A stretch of 64,000 bases of DNA from SG8-30 sp963695155. GTDB taxonomy: Bacteria > Pseudomonadota > Gammaproteobacteria > Steroidobacterales > Steroidobacteraceae. How positions within the stretch are numbered: the stretch's first letter is position 1; each line of letters begins with the position of its first letter. The stretch is from NCBI GenBank assembly GCA_963695155.1, contig CAVOGD010000002.1, forward strand, positions 62,001-126,000, in the 5' to 3' direction. A program made the translations under genes and the position numbers. Under the pieces are notes generated by a model that was not told the origin of the DNA, did no database searches, and worked only from the letters and a program-made list of their open reading frames with translations. This document shows, piece after piece, positions 47,020 to 57,776 of this stretch.

Positions 47020-48084
47020 TCACCGGCCCTGCTTGTACTTGCGGTACTCCTCCCAGAGCGCTGCGCGCAGCTCCGGGTCCGTTTCCTTCATGGCCGCCTC
47101 GCGGATCTGCCGCGCGACCACGTCGTCGTCCCGGCCGTCCGGAATGTCCGCCGGCACGGTGCGCGGGCCTGAGCCGGCCCCGGTGCCCGAACCGCTGCCG
47201 CCCTGCTGGCCGCCGCCCGGCTGGCTGGCGCCCTCCGTGTCGTCGCCGCCCGTGTCCTCGGCACCGACCGATTCGAGGCCCCCGCTCGACCCGGGCCCTT
47301 CGCCGGACTGGGCGTCGCCTTCCTCGTCCGCCGCATCGGTCCCGCCGCCGCCGTCCGCCGCGCCCTGCTGGGCTGCGCGCTCGCGCGCGATCTGCTCCTG
47401 CGTCGCCCGCACCGCGGCGTCGAACGCGCCGAACGTCTCGTCGAGACGGCGATCGATCGTCGCGCGCCGGTCCGCTCCGGCGCCCACATCGGGGCCGGCT
47501 CCGGCGCTCCCGGACGAGCCACCCGGCTGCTCCGCGGCACCGCCGGCCGTGGCAGCGGCGCCCCCGGCCTCACCCGCACCGGCTGCCGCCGTACCGCCCT
47601 GGCCCGCGCCCGCTTCGGAACCGGCCTCCGCGCCCGCGCTGCCGGTCGATCCCGCGCCATCCGCTTCGGGCGCTTCGCCCGGCCCGGCGCCGCCGGCACC
47701 GCCCTCCGCCTGCTGTTCCGCCTCCTCGCCTTCGCCCTGTCCCGGTTCACCGGATTCCGGCGTACCGCCCGGCTGACCGGTGTCGCCCGGCGATCCCGGC
47801 GAGCCACCGGTCGGCCCCGGCATGGGCAGCGTCGCCGTGCCGCCACCGCTGGCGCCACCGGTCGGAAAACTCGACGTCGAACCGCTTCCCGACCCGGATG
47901 GGGACGGCGACGAAGTTCCGCCAGGCGAACCCGGTGATCCCGGGCTGCCGCCCGATGGCGAGGACGACGGCGGACTCGGCAACCCCGTGCTGGGTTGCGT
48001 CATAACGGCCGGCGTGAGACAGCCGGACAACAACAGCGCGCCGGTCGCAACCAGCGCAGCGTGGATATTGAGCGGGCGCTTCAT
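47020..48084 (-). CDS. Gly/Ser/Pro/Glu-rich low-complexity lipoprotein
   Basis: The 354-residue product has a lipoprotein signal (GALLLSGC), about 170 residues of low-complexity Gly/Ser/Pro then Gly/Ala/Glu, and two more specific segments: RRLDETFGAFDAAVRATQEQ and the C-terminal DVVARQIREAAMKETDPELR with EEYRKYKQGR, both likely helices. The low-complexity part may be a flexible tether through peptidoglycan. The ATG at 48084 follows GGAGG with 8-base spacing. No domain family is recognised. Confidence 0.72.
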   Translation of the reverse strand: MKRPLNIHAALVATGALLLSGCLTPAVMTQPSTGLPSPPSSSPSGGSPGSPGSPGGTSSPSPSGSGSGSTSSFPTGGASGGGTATLPMPGPTGGSPGSPGDTGQPGGTPESGEPGQGEGEEAEQQAEGGAGGAGPGEAPEADGAGSTGSAGAEAGSEAGAGQGGTAAAGAGEAGGAAATAGGAAEQPGGSSGSAGAGPDVGAGADRRATIDRRLDETFGAFDAAVRATQEQIARERAAQQGAADGGGGTDAADEEGDAQSGEGPGSSGGLESVGAEDTGGDDTEGASQPGGGQQGGSGSGTGAGSGPRTVPADIPDGRDDDVVARQIREAAMKETDPELRAALWEEYRKYKQGR

Positions 48085-48198
48085 AGATGATCCTCCCCGC
48101 CACTGCTTCGCCGGACCGGCCACCCGCCTCCAGCGTACCTGCCGGCCCTATGAAATATGACGCCGCGCGCCGCCGGAGGTTCCGCCGCCCGTCCGGCC

Positions 48199-48876
48199 TC
48201 AGCCCGGCTCCACCGACGGGTCCTCGCCGCGCAGGAAGCCGGCAATCTGGTCGGCCAGGCGGTCGCAGGCCGCGCCTCGCACCCTGGCAATGAAGGGCAG
48301 CGGCACGATCACGCCCACCATCGCCGAGGTGCCCACGACGTTGGTGGAGATCGTCCCGGCCGTCTTGGCCTGCTTCAGGTCCCAGACCAGCGCGTCGTAA
48401 TCGGACTCCTTTTCCCACCAGCCAAAGCCGATGCAGCCGCCGCCGCCCGGCCCGATGGCGCAACTCATGCTGCCACCGCTGTCCGTCTTGCGGGTCACGC
48501 CATCGACCCACACGATATATCGAACGCCGCTGTCCGCGATGCGTTGACGCACCAGTTGCCGTTCCAGCAGCTGCGTCACGCCCTCCGCCCGCTGCGGCGC
48601 GGTGGCGGGTTCGAACCACGGAAACAGCGAGTCCTGGAACTCGTTGTTGCCATGCATGCGGATGCCGGATTGCCGCGCCATCCGATCGCTGACGCAGTCC
48701 AGGAAGTCGTCCTCGGTCGTGCTGCCCTCGACGCGCGGCTTGGCCAGCAGCACCACCCCCTCGCCGGTCGCGATCTGCGTGCCGAGCGAGCGCGTTTCCT
48801 CGAGCTTCGCCGTCATGCAGCCCGCGGTCACGAGCGCCGCGCACACCGTCACCCCCGCGAACCAGCGGCTCGACAC
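48199..48876 (-). CDS. lipoprotein, first gene of the kinase/VWA operon
   Basis: The 225-residue lipoprotein (lipobox VTAGC) has EGVVLLAKPRVEGSTTEDDF, ERQLVRQRIADSGVRYIVWV and a Gly/Cys-rich GPGGGGCIGFGWWEK, followed by a small hydrophobic stretch. The organisation suggests an outer-membrane-anchored assembly or surface protein; I cannot assign a family. The GTG at 48876 has GGGAG seven bases upstream and is preferred to a TTG at 48924. It is separated from the next gene by 114 bases and from the SOS-like box by about 130. Confidence 0.72.
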   Translation of the reverse strand: MSSRWFAGVTVCAALVTAGCMTAKLEETRSLGTQIATGEGVVLLAKPRVEGSTTEDDFLDCVSDRMARQSGIRMHGNNEFQDSLFPWFEPATAPQRAEGVTQLLERQLVRQRIADSGVRYIVWVDGVTRKTDSGGSMSCAIGPGGGGCIGFGWWEKESDYDALVWDLKQAKTAGTISTNVVGTSAMVGVIVPLPFIARVRGAACDRLADQIAGFLRGEDPSVEPG

Positions 48877-49004
48877 GCGCTTTCTCCCGGATCCTTGCCG
48901 CACGACCAAAACCCCTTGCTGCAATAGAGTTTACGCCCCGGCCGGGCGTTCCCAGTCACTATACCTGCGCGGCCAACGGCGCCCGCAGGCCGCCCGCACA
49001 CATA

Positions 49005-49020
49005 CTGTACAGGCATACAG
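49005..49020. promoter_or_regulatory. LexA-like (SOS) box CTGT-N8-ACAG
   Basis: CTGTACAGGCATACAG preserves both outer tetramers of the gammaproteobacterial LexA operator (CTGT-N8-ACAG) and is preceded by TA, as in TACTGT. It lies in the 160-base gap upstream of the first lipoprotein gene of the 11-gene operon and 17 bases past the end of the MFS gene. A single chance match is not unlikely in 64 kb, so the assignment is tentative. Confidence 0.4.
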
Positions 49021-49036
49021 GCACCGCATTGCAAGC

Positions 49037-50395
49037 TCAGCGCCTGGCCGGCTGCGGGAACTCGCGCATGTCGCGCAGCATCGGGAACCAGCGCGTCCAG
49101 AGGCCCGCGATGGCCACGCTGGCCACGCCGCCCACGACCACCGCGGGCCGCAGGCCCCACCACGCTGCGGTCAGGCCCGACTCGAATTCGCCCAGTTCGT
49201 TGGACGCGCCGATGAACACCGCACTCACGGCGCTGACCCGGCCGCGGATTTCGTCAGGCGTCTCGAGCTGCACCAGCATGTGCCGCACGTAGACGCTCAC
49301 CATGTCGGCGGCGCCGAGCACCGCCAGCGCGACCATCGAGACGAAAAAATCCTCCGACACGCCGAACACCACCGTCGCCACGCCGAACAACCCCACCCCG
49401 CCCAGCATCGCCGGTCCGACCTGCCGGGTCAGCGGCCGCCAGGCGAATGCCAGCGCGATGATCGCCGCGCCGACGCCCGGCGCCGCACGCAGCCAGCCGA
49501 GTCCGTCCGGTCCCACGTTAAGCACGTCGCTGGCGTAGGCGGGCAGCAGGGCGGTGGCGCCACCGAACAGCACGGCGAACAGGTCCAGCGAAATCGCACC
49601 CAGGATCACCTTGCGGCGGAAGACGAAGCGCAGGCCCTCGAGCAGCCCGTCGAATCCCGCCACCTGGCCGGCGCGGGACGGGCGCTGCGCCCGCACGCCG
49701 AACATCAGCGCCACGGCCGCGGCCAGCAGCACCGCCACGACCGAGTACACGACGTGCGCGCCCAGCAGGTAGATCAGCCCGCCGATGGCGGGACCGACGA
49801 TGGTCGAGAGCTGCCAGGTCGTGGAATTGACGGCCACGGCCCGGCTGAACAGGGCCGGCGGCACCAGGTTCGGCATCAACGCCTGGCCGGTCGGCATCGC
49901 GAACGCGCGCGCCACGCCGAACAGCACCATGACCGCGAACACCGGCCAGGCCGCCAGCAGTCCGGACAGGGTGAAGGCCAGCAGCAGCAGCGCACACAGC
50001 AACTCGAGCGCGTAGCAGGCGGCCAGCACCTTCTGCCGGGTATGCCGGTCGGCAAAGTGGCCGGCCGGCAGCACCAGCACCACGAAGGGCAGGAACTGCG
50101 AGAGCCCGATCAGGCCCAGGTCCAGCGGGTCGCGCGTGATCTCGTAGATCTGCCAGCCCACCGCGACGGTCTGCATCTGCACCGCGACCGACACCGCCAG
50201 CCGCGCCGAGAGGAAGCGTGCGAAGCCGGGATGGGCCAGCAGTTCGCCGAGCGCGCCGCGCCGACCGGGTGGCCTGGGTGGGTCGAATGCGGGGATGCGC
50301 TCAGTCCTCGAGCAGGATGCGCAGCATGCGCCTGAGCGGCTCGGCCGCGCCCCACAGCAACTGGTCGCCGACCGTGAAGGCCGACAGGTACTCAC
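49037..50395 (-). CDS. MFS transporter
   Basis: About 12 membrane helices are visible in this drug/sugar-efflux-like member of the major facilitator superfamily. The loop-2 signature is HFADRHTRQKVLA, with the second-half counterpart GFDGLLEGLRFVFRRKVIL and the last half motif LETPDEIRGRVSAV. It resembles the enterobactin exporter/MFS_3 (EntS-like) group. The substrate is unknown. The start is doubtful: the only upstream codon is a GTG at 50395, 95 bases into asd; no ATG/GTG/TTG lies between the asd stop and the first helix. Confidence 0.85.
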   Translation of the reverse strand: MSTCRPSRSATSCCGARPSRSGACCASCSRTERIPAFDPPRPPGRRGALGELLAHPGFARFLSARLAVSVAVQMQTVAVGWQIYEITRDPLDLGLIGLSQFLPFVVLVLPAGHFADRHTRQKVLAACYALELLCALLLLAFTLSGLLAAWPVFAVMVLFGVARAFAMPTGQALMPNLVPPALFSRAVAVNSTTWQLSTIVGPAIGGLIYLLGAHVVYSVVAVLLAAAVALMFGVRAQRPSRAGQVAGFDGLLEGLRFVFRRKVILGAISLDLFAVLFGGATALLPAYASDVLNVGPDGLGWLRAAPGVGAAIIALAFAWRPLTRQVGPAMLGGVGLFGVATVVFGVSEDFFVSMVALAVLGAADMVSVYVRHMLVQLETPDEIRGRVSAVSAVFIGASNELGEFESGLTAAWWGLRPAVVVGGVASVAIAGLWTRWFPMLRDMREFPQPARR

Positions 50396-51410
50396 CGCCC
50401 ATCGCCAGCTTGCGCAGCCTGCCCACCGCGATTTCCAGCGTGCCGCTGACCGCCGCCGGCGTCAGCCGCGCCAGCGTCGCCGCGCGCTCATTGGGCACGA
50501 CCCGCACCCAGTCGTTGCCCGCCGCCAGCAGCGCTTCCACCTCGGCCAGCGGCAGGTCGCGCCTGAGCTTGATGGTCAGCGCCTGGCTATGGCAGCGCAT
50601 CGCGCCGACCCGCACGCACAGCCCGTCGATCGGCACCGGCGCATGCTCGAGGCCCAGGATCTTGTTGCCTTCCGCGCCCGCCTTCCATTCCTCGCGGCTG
50701 GTGCCGCCGCCCAGGTCGGCGTCTATCCACGGCAGCAGGCTGCCGGCCAGCGCGTGGCCGAATGACGCCGTCGGCAGCGCCGCATCGCGCTGCGCGGCGC
50801 TCACCCGGCGGTCGATGTCGAGGATCGCGCTGGCCGGATCGCCCAGCAATTCCGCCGCCGCCGCGTGCACGTGGCCCATTTGCGCCAGGAGTTCACGCAT
50901 GTGCTGGGCGCCCGCGCCGGACGCGGCCTGGTAGGTCATGCCGCTCGCCCACTCGATCAGCCCCGCGCGGAACAGGCCGCCCAGCGCCATCAGCATGAGG
51001 CTCACGGTGCAGTTGCCGCCGGCCCAGTCGCGCACGCCGGCGGCGCGGCCGGCCCGGATGACATCGAGGTTGACCGGATCGAGGACGATGACCGTGCCCG
51101 GCTTCATGCGCAGGGTGCTGGCGGCATCGATCCAGTGCCCTTGCCAGCCGGCGTCGCGCAGCCGCGGGTGGACGGCCGCGGTGTAGTCGCCGCCCTGGCA
51201 GGAAACCAGCACCTCGCAGCGCGCCAGCGCGGCCGTGTCGTGCGCATCGGCCAGCGCGGCGGCCGGCCCGCCGATCGCCGGACCGGCGGCGCCCGCCCGC
51301 GAGGTCGAGAAGAACACGGGCTCGATGAGCGTGAAGTCGCCCTCGGCCCGCATGCGCTCGAGGAGCACCGAGCCCACCATCCCGCGCCAACCGATGATCC
51401 CGACCCGCAT
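50301..51410 (-). CDS. asd: aspartate-semialdehyde dehydrogenase
   Basis: Asd reduces aspartyl phosphate to aspartate semialdehyde with NADPH, at the branch to lysine/diaminopimelate, threonine and methionine. The 369-residue protein has the NADP-binding MRVGIIGWRGMVGSVLLERM, the catalytic Cys in AGGNCTVSLMLMALGG and the conserved VPIDGLCVRVGAMRCHSQAL with its His. The length and type match the gammaproteobacterial enzyme. Start at 51410 fits the family N-terminus. Confidence 0.96.
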   Translation of the reverse strand: MRVGIIGWRGMVGSVLLERMRAEGDFTLIEPVFFSTSRAGAAGPAIGGPAAALADAHDTAALARCEVLVSCQGGDYTAAVHPRLRDAGWQGHWIDAASTLRMKPGTVIVLDPVNLDVIRAGRAAGVRDWAGGNCTVSLMLMALGGLFRAGLIEWASGMTYQAASGAGAQHMRELLAQMGHVHAAAAELLGDPASAILDIDRRVSAAQRDAALPTASFGHALAGSLLPWIDADLGGGTSREEWKAGAEGNKILGLEHAPVPIDGLCVRVGAMRCHSQALTIKLRRDLPLAEVEALLAAGNDWVRVVPNERAATLARLTPAAVSGTLEIAVGRLRKLAMGGEYLSAFTVGDQLLWGAAEPLRRMLRILLED

Positions 51411-51527
51411 TGCGTTGCCACCGAGCGCACCGTCCCGCGGCGCCGCGAGACTATACCGCGCACCCCGCGCGGCCGCAGCCGGGATGCGCACGGGCGCCGT
51501 CCCGGCCGGCGCCGCGCGCTGCGCATT

Positions 51528-51536
51528 TGCTACGCT
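51528..51536 (+). promoter_or_regulatory. extended -10 promoter element for the M48 peptidase
   Basis: TGC then TACGCT (51531-51536) forms an extended -10, about 58 bases before the M48 ATG; no good -35 is seen. Confidence 0.35.
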
Positions 51537-51593
51537 GTCGGCCTGGCCCGGGACGTGCGGCCCGGCGAGTCCATGCTTGCGGAGGCTTACGAC

Positions 51594-52832
51594 ATGAGCG
51601 ACCTGTCGGCACCCGAGATCATCCTGCCCACGGCAGCCGAGTGGACGCCCGGCTTCGATGCCGCGCAGGCCATCGACGCCTACATCGCAACCGTGCCGGC
51701 CGCCGAGCGCGCCAGGTCCGACGCCTATTTCGAGGGCGGCTACTGGATCGACATGTGGGGCACGGTCATCACCGTGCTGATCGCCTGGCTGCTGCTGTCA
51801 ACCAGGCTGTCGGCGTGGATCCGCGATTTCGCGGCGGCGCGCACCCGCCGCGTGAACCTGCAGACCCTGATCTATGTCGTCGGCTACCTGCTGCTGGTCA
51901 CCGTGCTCACGCTGCCCTGGGCCGCCTACACCACGTACTTCCGCGAGCATGCCTACGGCATGTCCAACTACACGGCGGGCGGCTTCCTCAGGGAATGGGC
52001 CATCGCCCTGGCCGTCAACACCGTGATCGGCGGCATCGCCATCACCGGCCTGTATGCCATCGTGCGCAGGGTCGGGCGCCGCTGGTACCTGTGGGCAACC
52101 GCCGCCACCGGCACCTTCATGCTCTTCATCATGATGATCGCGCCGGTGTTCATCGCGCCGCTGTTCAACGACTACCAGCCGCTGCCGGACGGCGAGCTGC
52201 GTGATTCGATCCTGGCGCTGGCCGAGGACAACGGCATCGAGGCGCACGACGTCTACTGGTTCGACGCGTCGAAGCAGACCAAGCGCATCAGCGCCAATGT
52301 CTCGGGCCTCGCCGGCACGATGCGCATTTCGCTCAACGACAACCTGCTGCACGGCGCCTCGCCGCCGGAGATCGAGGCCGTGATGGCCCACGAGATGGGT
52401 CATTACGTGCTGCGCCACGGTCCGTGGCTCGCGCTCGCGTTCACCATCGTGTTCGGCTTCACGTTCTGGGTCGTGGACCGCCTGTTCGCACGGATCGTCG
52501 CGACCCGCGGCGGCGGCTGGGGCGTCACCGGCCTGGCGGATCCCGCCGGGCTGCCGCTGATCGTGGCGATCTTCGCCATCGTGCTGTACCTGGCAACGCC
52601 GGTGACCAACAACATCGTGCGCCTGGCCGAGAACCAGGCCGACGCCTTCGGGCTGGACGCGGCGCGCGAGCCGCACGGCTTCGCCAGCGCGGCCATGAGG
52701 ATCTCCAACTACCGCAAGCTCGAGCCCGGCGCGATCGAGGAGTTCGTCTTCTTCGACCACCCGAGCGGCCGCTCGCGGGTCGAGCGCTCGATGCGCTGGC
52801 TGGCCGGGAACCCGCCGCCCGGCCCGCCGTGA
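51594..52832 (+). CDS. M48-family (Ste24-like) membrane zinc metallopeptidase
   Basis: The 412-residue protein has about six membrane helices, the zinc motif HEMGH (VMAHEMGHYVLRHGPWLAL) and a downstream zinc-binding Glu in LAENQADAFGLDAA. It belongs to the CAAX-protease/Ste24 subgroup, which cleaves membrane-bound substrates; in bacteria related HtpX clears misfolded membrane proteins. FNDYQPLPDGELRDSILALA and ANVSGLAGTMRISLNDNLLH match the group. Start at 51594 has GGAGG with 8-base spacing. Physiological substrates are unknown. Confidence 0.92.
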   Translation: MSDLSAPEIILPTAAEWTPGFDAAQAIDAYIATVPAAERARSDAYFEGGYWIDMWGTVITVLIAWLLLSTRLSAWIRDFAAARTRRVNLQTLIYVVGYLLLVTVLTLPWAAYTTYFREHAYGMSNYTAGGFLREWAIALAVNTVIGGIAITGLYAIVRRVGRRWYLWATAATGTFMLFIMMIAPVFIAPLFNDYQPLPDGELRDSILALAEDNGIEAHDVYWFDASKQTKRISANVSGLAGTMRISLNDNLLHGASPPEIEAVMAHEMGHYVLRHGPWLALAFTIVFGFTFWVVDRLFARIVATRGGGWGVTGLADPAGLPLIVAIFAIVLYLATPVTNNIVRLAENQADAFGLDAAREPHGFASAAMRISNYRKLEPGAIEEFVFFDHPSGRSRVERSMRWLAGNPPPGPP

Positions 52833-52916
52833 AATCCCCGTATTCCTGACGCCCCGCCGCTGCCGGACACTAGGGCCTGCCGGCACTCGCCGGGCCTGGG
52901 GCAACCGGAGCGGAAC

Positions 52917-55691
<2,775 letters not shown>

Positions 55692-55715
55692 GGAGGGGCC
55701 GTTCGTCGGTGCCGG

Positions 55716-56192
55716 TCAGGGGACCGGCAGCAGCGCGTCCGACATCAGCGCGAGGCCCAGCGCGGCGATGACGATGAGGGTCAGCCAGCGCCGCAGTGCG
55801 AGGTACGGCGCAGGCAGCAGCCCGGGGCCCAGCACGCGGTGCTCGTAGAGCCAGAAGCCGCCGAACAGCGCCACCTGCACGACCACGGCCATCTCGAACG
55901 CCATGAACGTCGAGGCCACGCCTGCCAGCGACGGCATCACGCCGATGGCCAGCATCGTCGCGGCCCGCTGCGATGGCTCGCGCAGCACGAGTCCCCAGTG
56001 CACGCCGCCCAGGAAGGCGAGGATGACGGCGCCGTAGCCGATCAGCACGCGTTCGGCGATGTGCCGCAGCTGCGGGTCGCCGGCAAACAATAACGCCAGC
56101 GCGCAGCCCACGAACGGCACGAGGCCCGCATAGCCCAGCGTCGCCGCATGCGGCGGAAGCGCCGCGCCAGTCGTGCCCGGGTTCGTATTCAT
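55716..56192 (-). CDS. DUF3429 family membrane protein
   Basis: This 158-residue protein has four or five membrane helices and the family motif FLGGVHWGLVLREPSQRAAT. The function of DUF3429 is unknown. It is the last gene downstream of hutH, with a 48-base gap, and converges on ppdK. The start MNTNPGTTGAALPPHAATLG at 56192 has GGAGGG upstream. Confidence 0.86.
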   Translation of the reverse strand: MNTNPGTTGAALPPHAATLGYAGLVPFVGCALALLFAGDPQLRHIAERVLIGYGAVILAFLGGVHWGLVLREPSQRAATMLAIGVMPSLAGVASTFMAFEMAVVVQVALFGGFWLYEHRVLGPGLLPAPYLALRRWLTLIVIAALGLALMSDALLPVP

Positions 56193-56240
56193 GTCATGTC
56201 CCTCCGGCGGGGCGGCGGCCAGCGCTGGAAGCCGGCCGCG

Positions 56241-57767
56241 TCAGGCGCCGCTCGGCACCAGCGCGCGCCCCGGCAGGCCCAGCAGCCGGGAATCTTCCAG
56301 CACTTCCATGGCCGCCTCGATGTCGGGCGCGAAGTGCCGGTCGTGATCGTAGAAGGCGACCTGCTCGCGCACGATCGCATGCGCGGCCTCCAGCTTCTCG
56401 CTGGAGCGCAGCGGCCGGCGGAAGTCTATGCCCTGCGCCGCCGCCAGCAGCTCGATTGCCACGATGCCGCGCGTGTTGTCCGCCATCTGCGCCAGCCGCC
56501 GCGCGGCGAACGTAGCCATGCTGACGTGGTCCTCCTGGTTGGCGGACGTCGGCAGGCTGTCCACCGAGGCCGGATGGGCCAGCGACTTGTTCTCGGAGGC
56601 CAGCGCCGCCGCCGTCACCTGCGCCATCATGAAGCCGGAGTTGAGCCCGCCCTGCTCCACCAGGAACGGCGGCAGCTGGCTCAGGCCGGTGTCGATCAGC
56701 ATCGCGATGCGACGTTCCGCCAGCGCACCGATCTCGGCGATCGCCAGCGCCATGTTGTCCGCCACGAAGGCCACCGGCTCGGCATGAAAATTACCGCCCG
56801 ATACGACGTCGCCGTCCGCGCCGAAGACCAGCGGGTTGTCCGACACGCCGTTCGCCTCGACGCCGAGCACTGCGGCGGCGGCGCGCAACTGCTGCAGGCA
56901 GGCACCGGTCACCTGCGGCTGGCAACGCAGTGAATAGGGGTCCTGCACGCGGTCGCACTCCTCGTGCGAGCGCCCGATCTCGCTGTCGCCCAGGACCTCG
57001 CGGAACGCGGCGGCCACGTCGGCCTGCGCCGCGTGACCGCGCGCCGCGTGGATGCGCGCGTCGAACGGTTCACGGCTGCCCAGCGCGGCGTCCAAGGTCA
57101 TGGCGCCCGAGACGATCGAGCCGAGCAGCAGGTCCTCTGCCGCGAACAGGCCTTGCAGCGCCAGCGCCGTGGAAACCTGCGTGCCGTTCAGCAGTGCCAG
57201 GCCTTCCTTCGGGCCGAGCACCAGCGGCTCGATGCCCGCCGCGTCCAGCGCCGCGGCGGCGTCGCGTTCCTTGCCGGCGACGCGCACGCGGCCCTCGCCG
57301 ATCAGCGTCAGCGACAGGTGCGCCAGCGGCGCCAGGTCGCCGGAGGCCCCCACCGAGCCCTGCGATGGCACCAGCGGATGGATGCCCGCGTTGACCAGCT
57401 GCAGCAAGCGCTCGATGACGACCGGCCGCACGCCGGACAGGCCGCGCGCCAGGCTGGCCGCCTTGAGGACCATGACGAGGCGGATGGTCGCGTCGGCGAA
57501 GGGCGTGCCGACGCCGGCCGCGTGCGAGCGCACGATGTACAGCTGCAGCGTCTGCAGTTCCGCCCGCGAAATGCGGGTCTTGGCCAGGCGCCCGAAACCC
57601 GTGTTGATGCCGTACAGCGCCTCGCCCGCGTCCAGGCGCTTGCGCACCGCCTCGACCGCGCGCTCCACGCCGTCGCGCCAGCCGTCCGCCAGCGCAACCG
57701 GATCCGTGCCGCGGGCGATGCGCCGCAATTCCGCCAGCGTGATGGCGCCCGGGGTCAATGTCAGCAT
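56241..57767 (-). CDS. hutH: histidine ammonia-lyase
   Basis: HutH removes ammonia from histidine to give urocanate, the first step of histidine breakdown. The Ala-Ser-Gly triad that cyclises into the methylidene-imidazolone cofactor lies in GSVGASGDLAPLAHLSLTLI, and FHAEPVAFVADN, SLPTSANQEDHVSMA and the C-terminal block are conserved. Length is 508 residues, as in other bacterial enzymes. It starts 9 bases after hutU and should be co-transcribed. Confidence 0.97.
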   Translation of the reverse strand: MLTLTPGAITLAELRRIARGTDPVALADGWRDGVERAVEAVRKRLDAGEALYGINTGFGRLAKTRISRAELQTLQLYIVRSHAAGVGTPFADATIRLVMVLKAASLARGLSGVRPVVIERLLQLVNAGIHPLVPSQGSVGASGDLAPLAHLSLTLIGEGRVRVAGKERDAAAALDAAGIEPLVLGPKEGLALLNGTQVSTALALQGLFAAEDLLLGSIVSGAMTLDAALGSREPFDARIHAARGHAAQADVAAAFREVLGDSEIGRSHEECDRVQDPYSLRCQPQVTGACLQQLRAAAAVLGVEANGVSDNPLVFGADGDVVSGGNFHAEPVAFVADNMALAIAEIGALAERRIAMLIDTGLSQLPPFLVEQGGLNSGFMMAQVTAAALASENKSLAHPASVDSLPTSANQEDHVSMATFAARRLAQMADNTRGIVAIELLAAAQGIDFRRPLRSSEKLEAAHAIVREQVAFYDHDRHFAPDIEAAMEVLEDSRLLGLPGRALVPSGA

Positions 57768-57776
57768 GATGCTCCT

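Noticed and set aside
36441..48876. Calling the operon a type VI secretion or Zorya locus
   Set aside because: No Tss components, ClpV, VgrG or Hcp, and no ZorC/ZorD or OmpA-domain ZorB, occur in the window.
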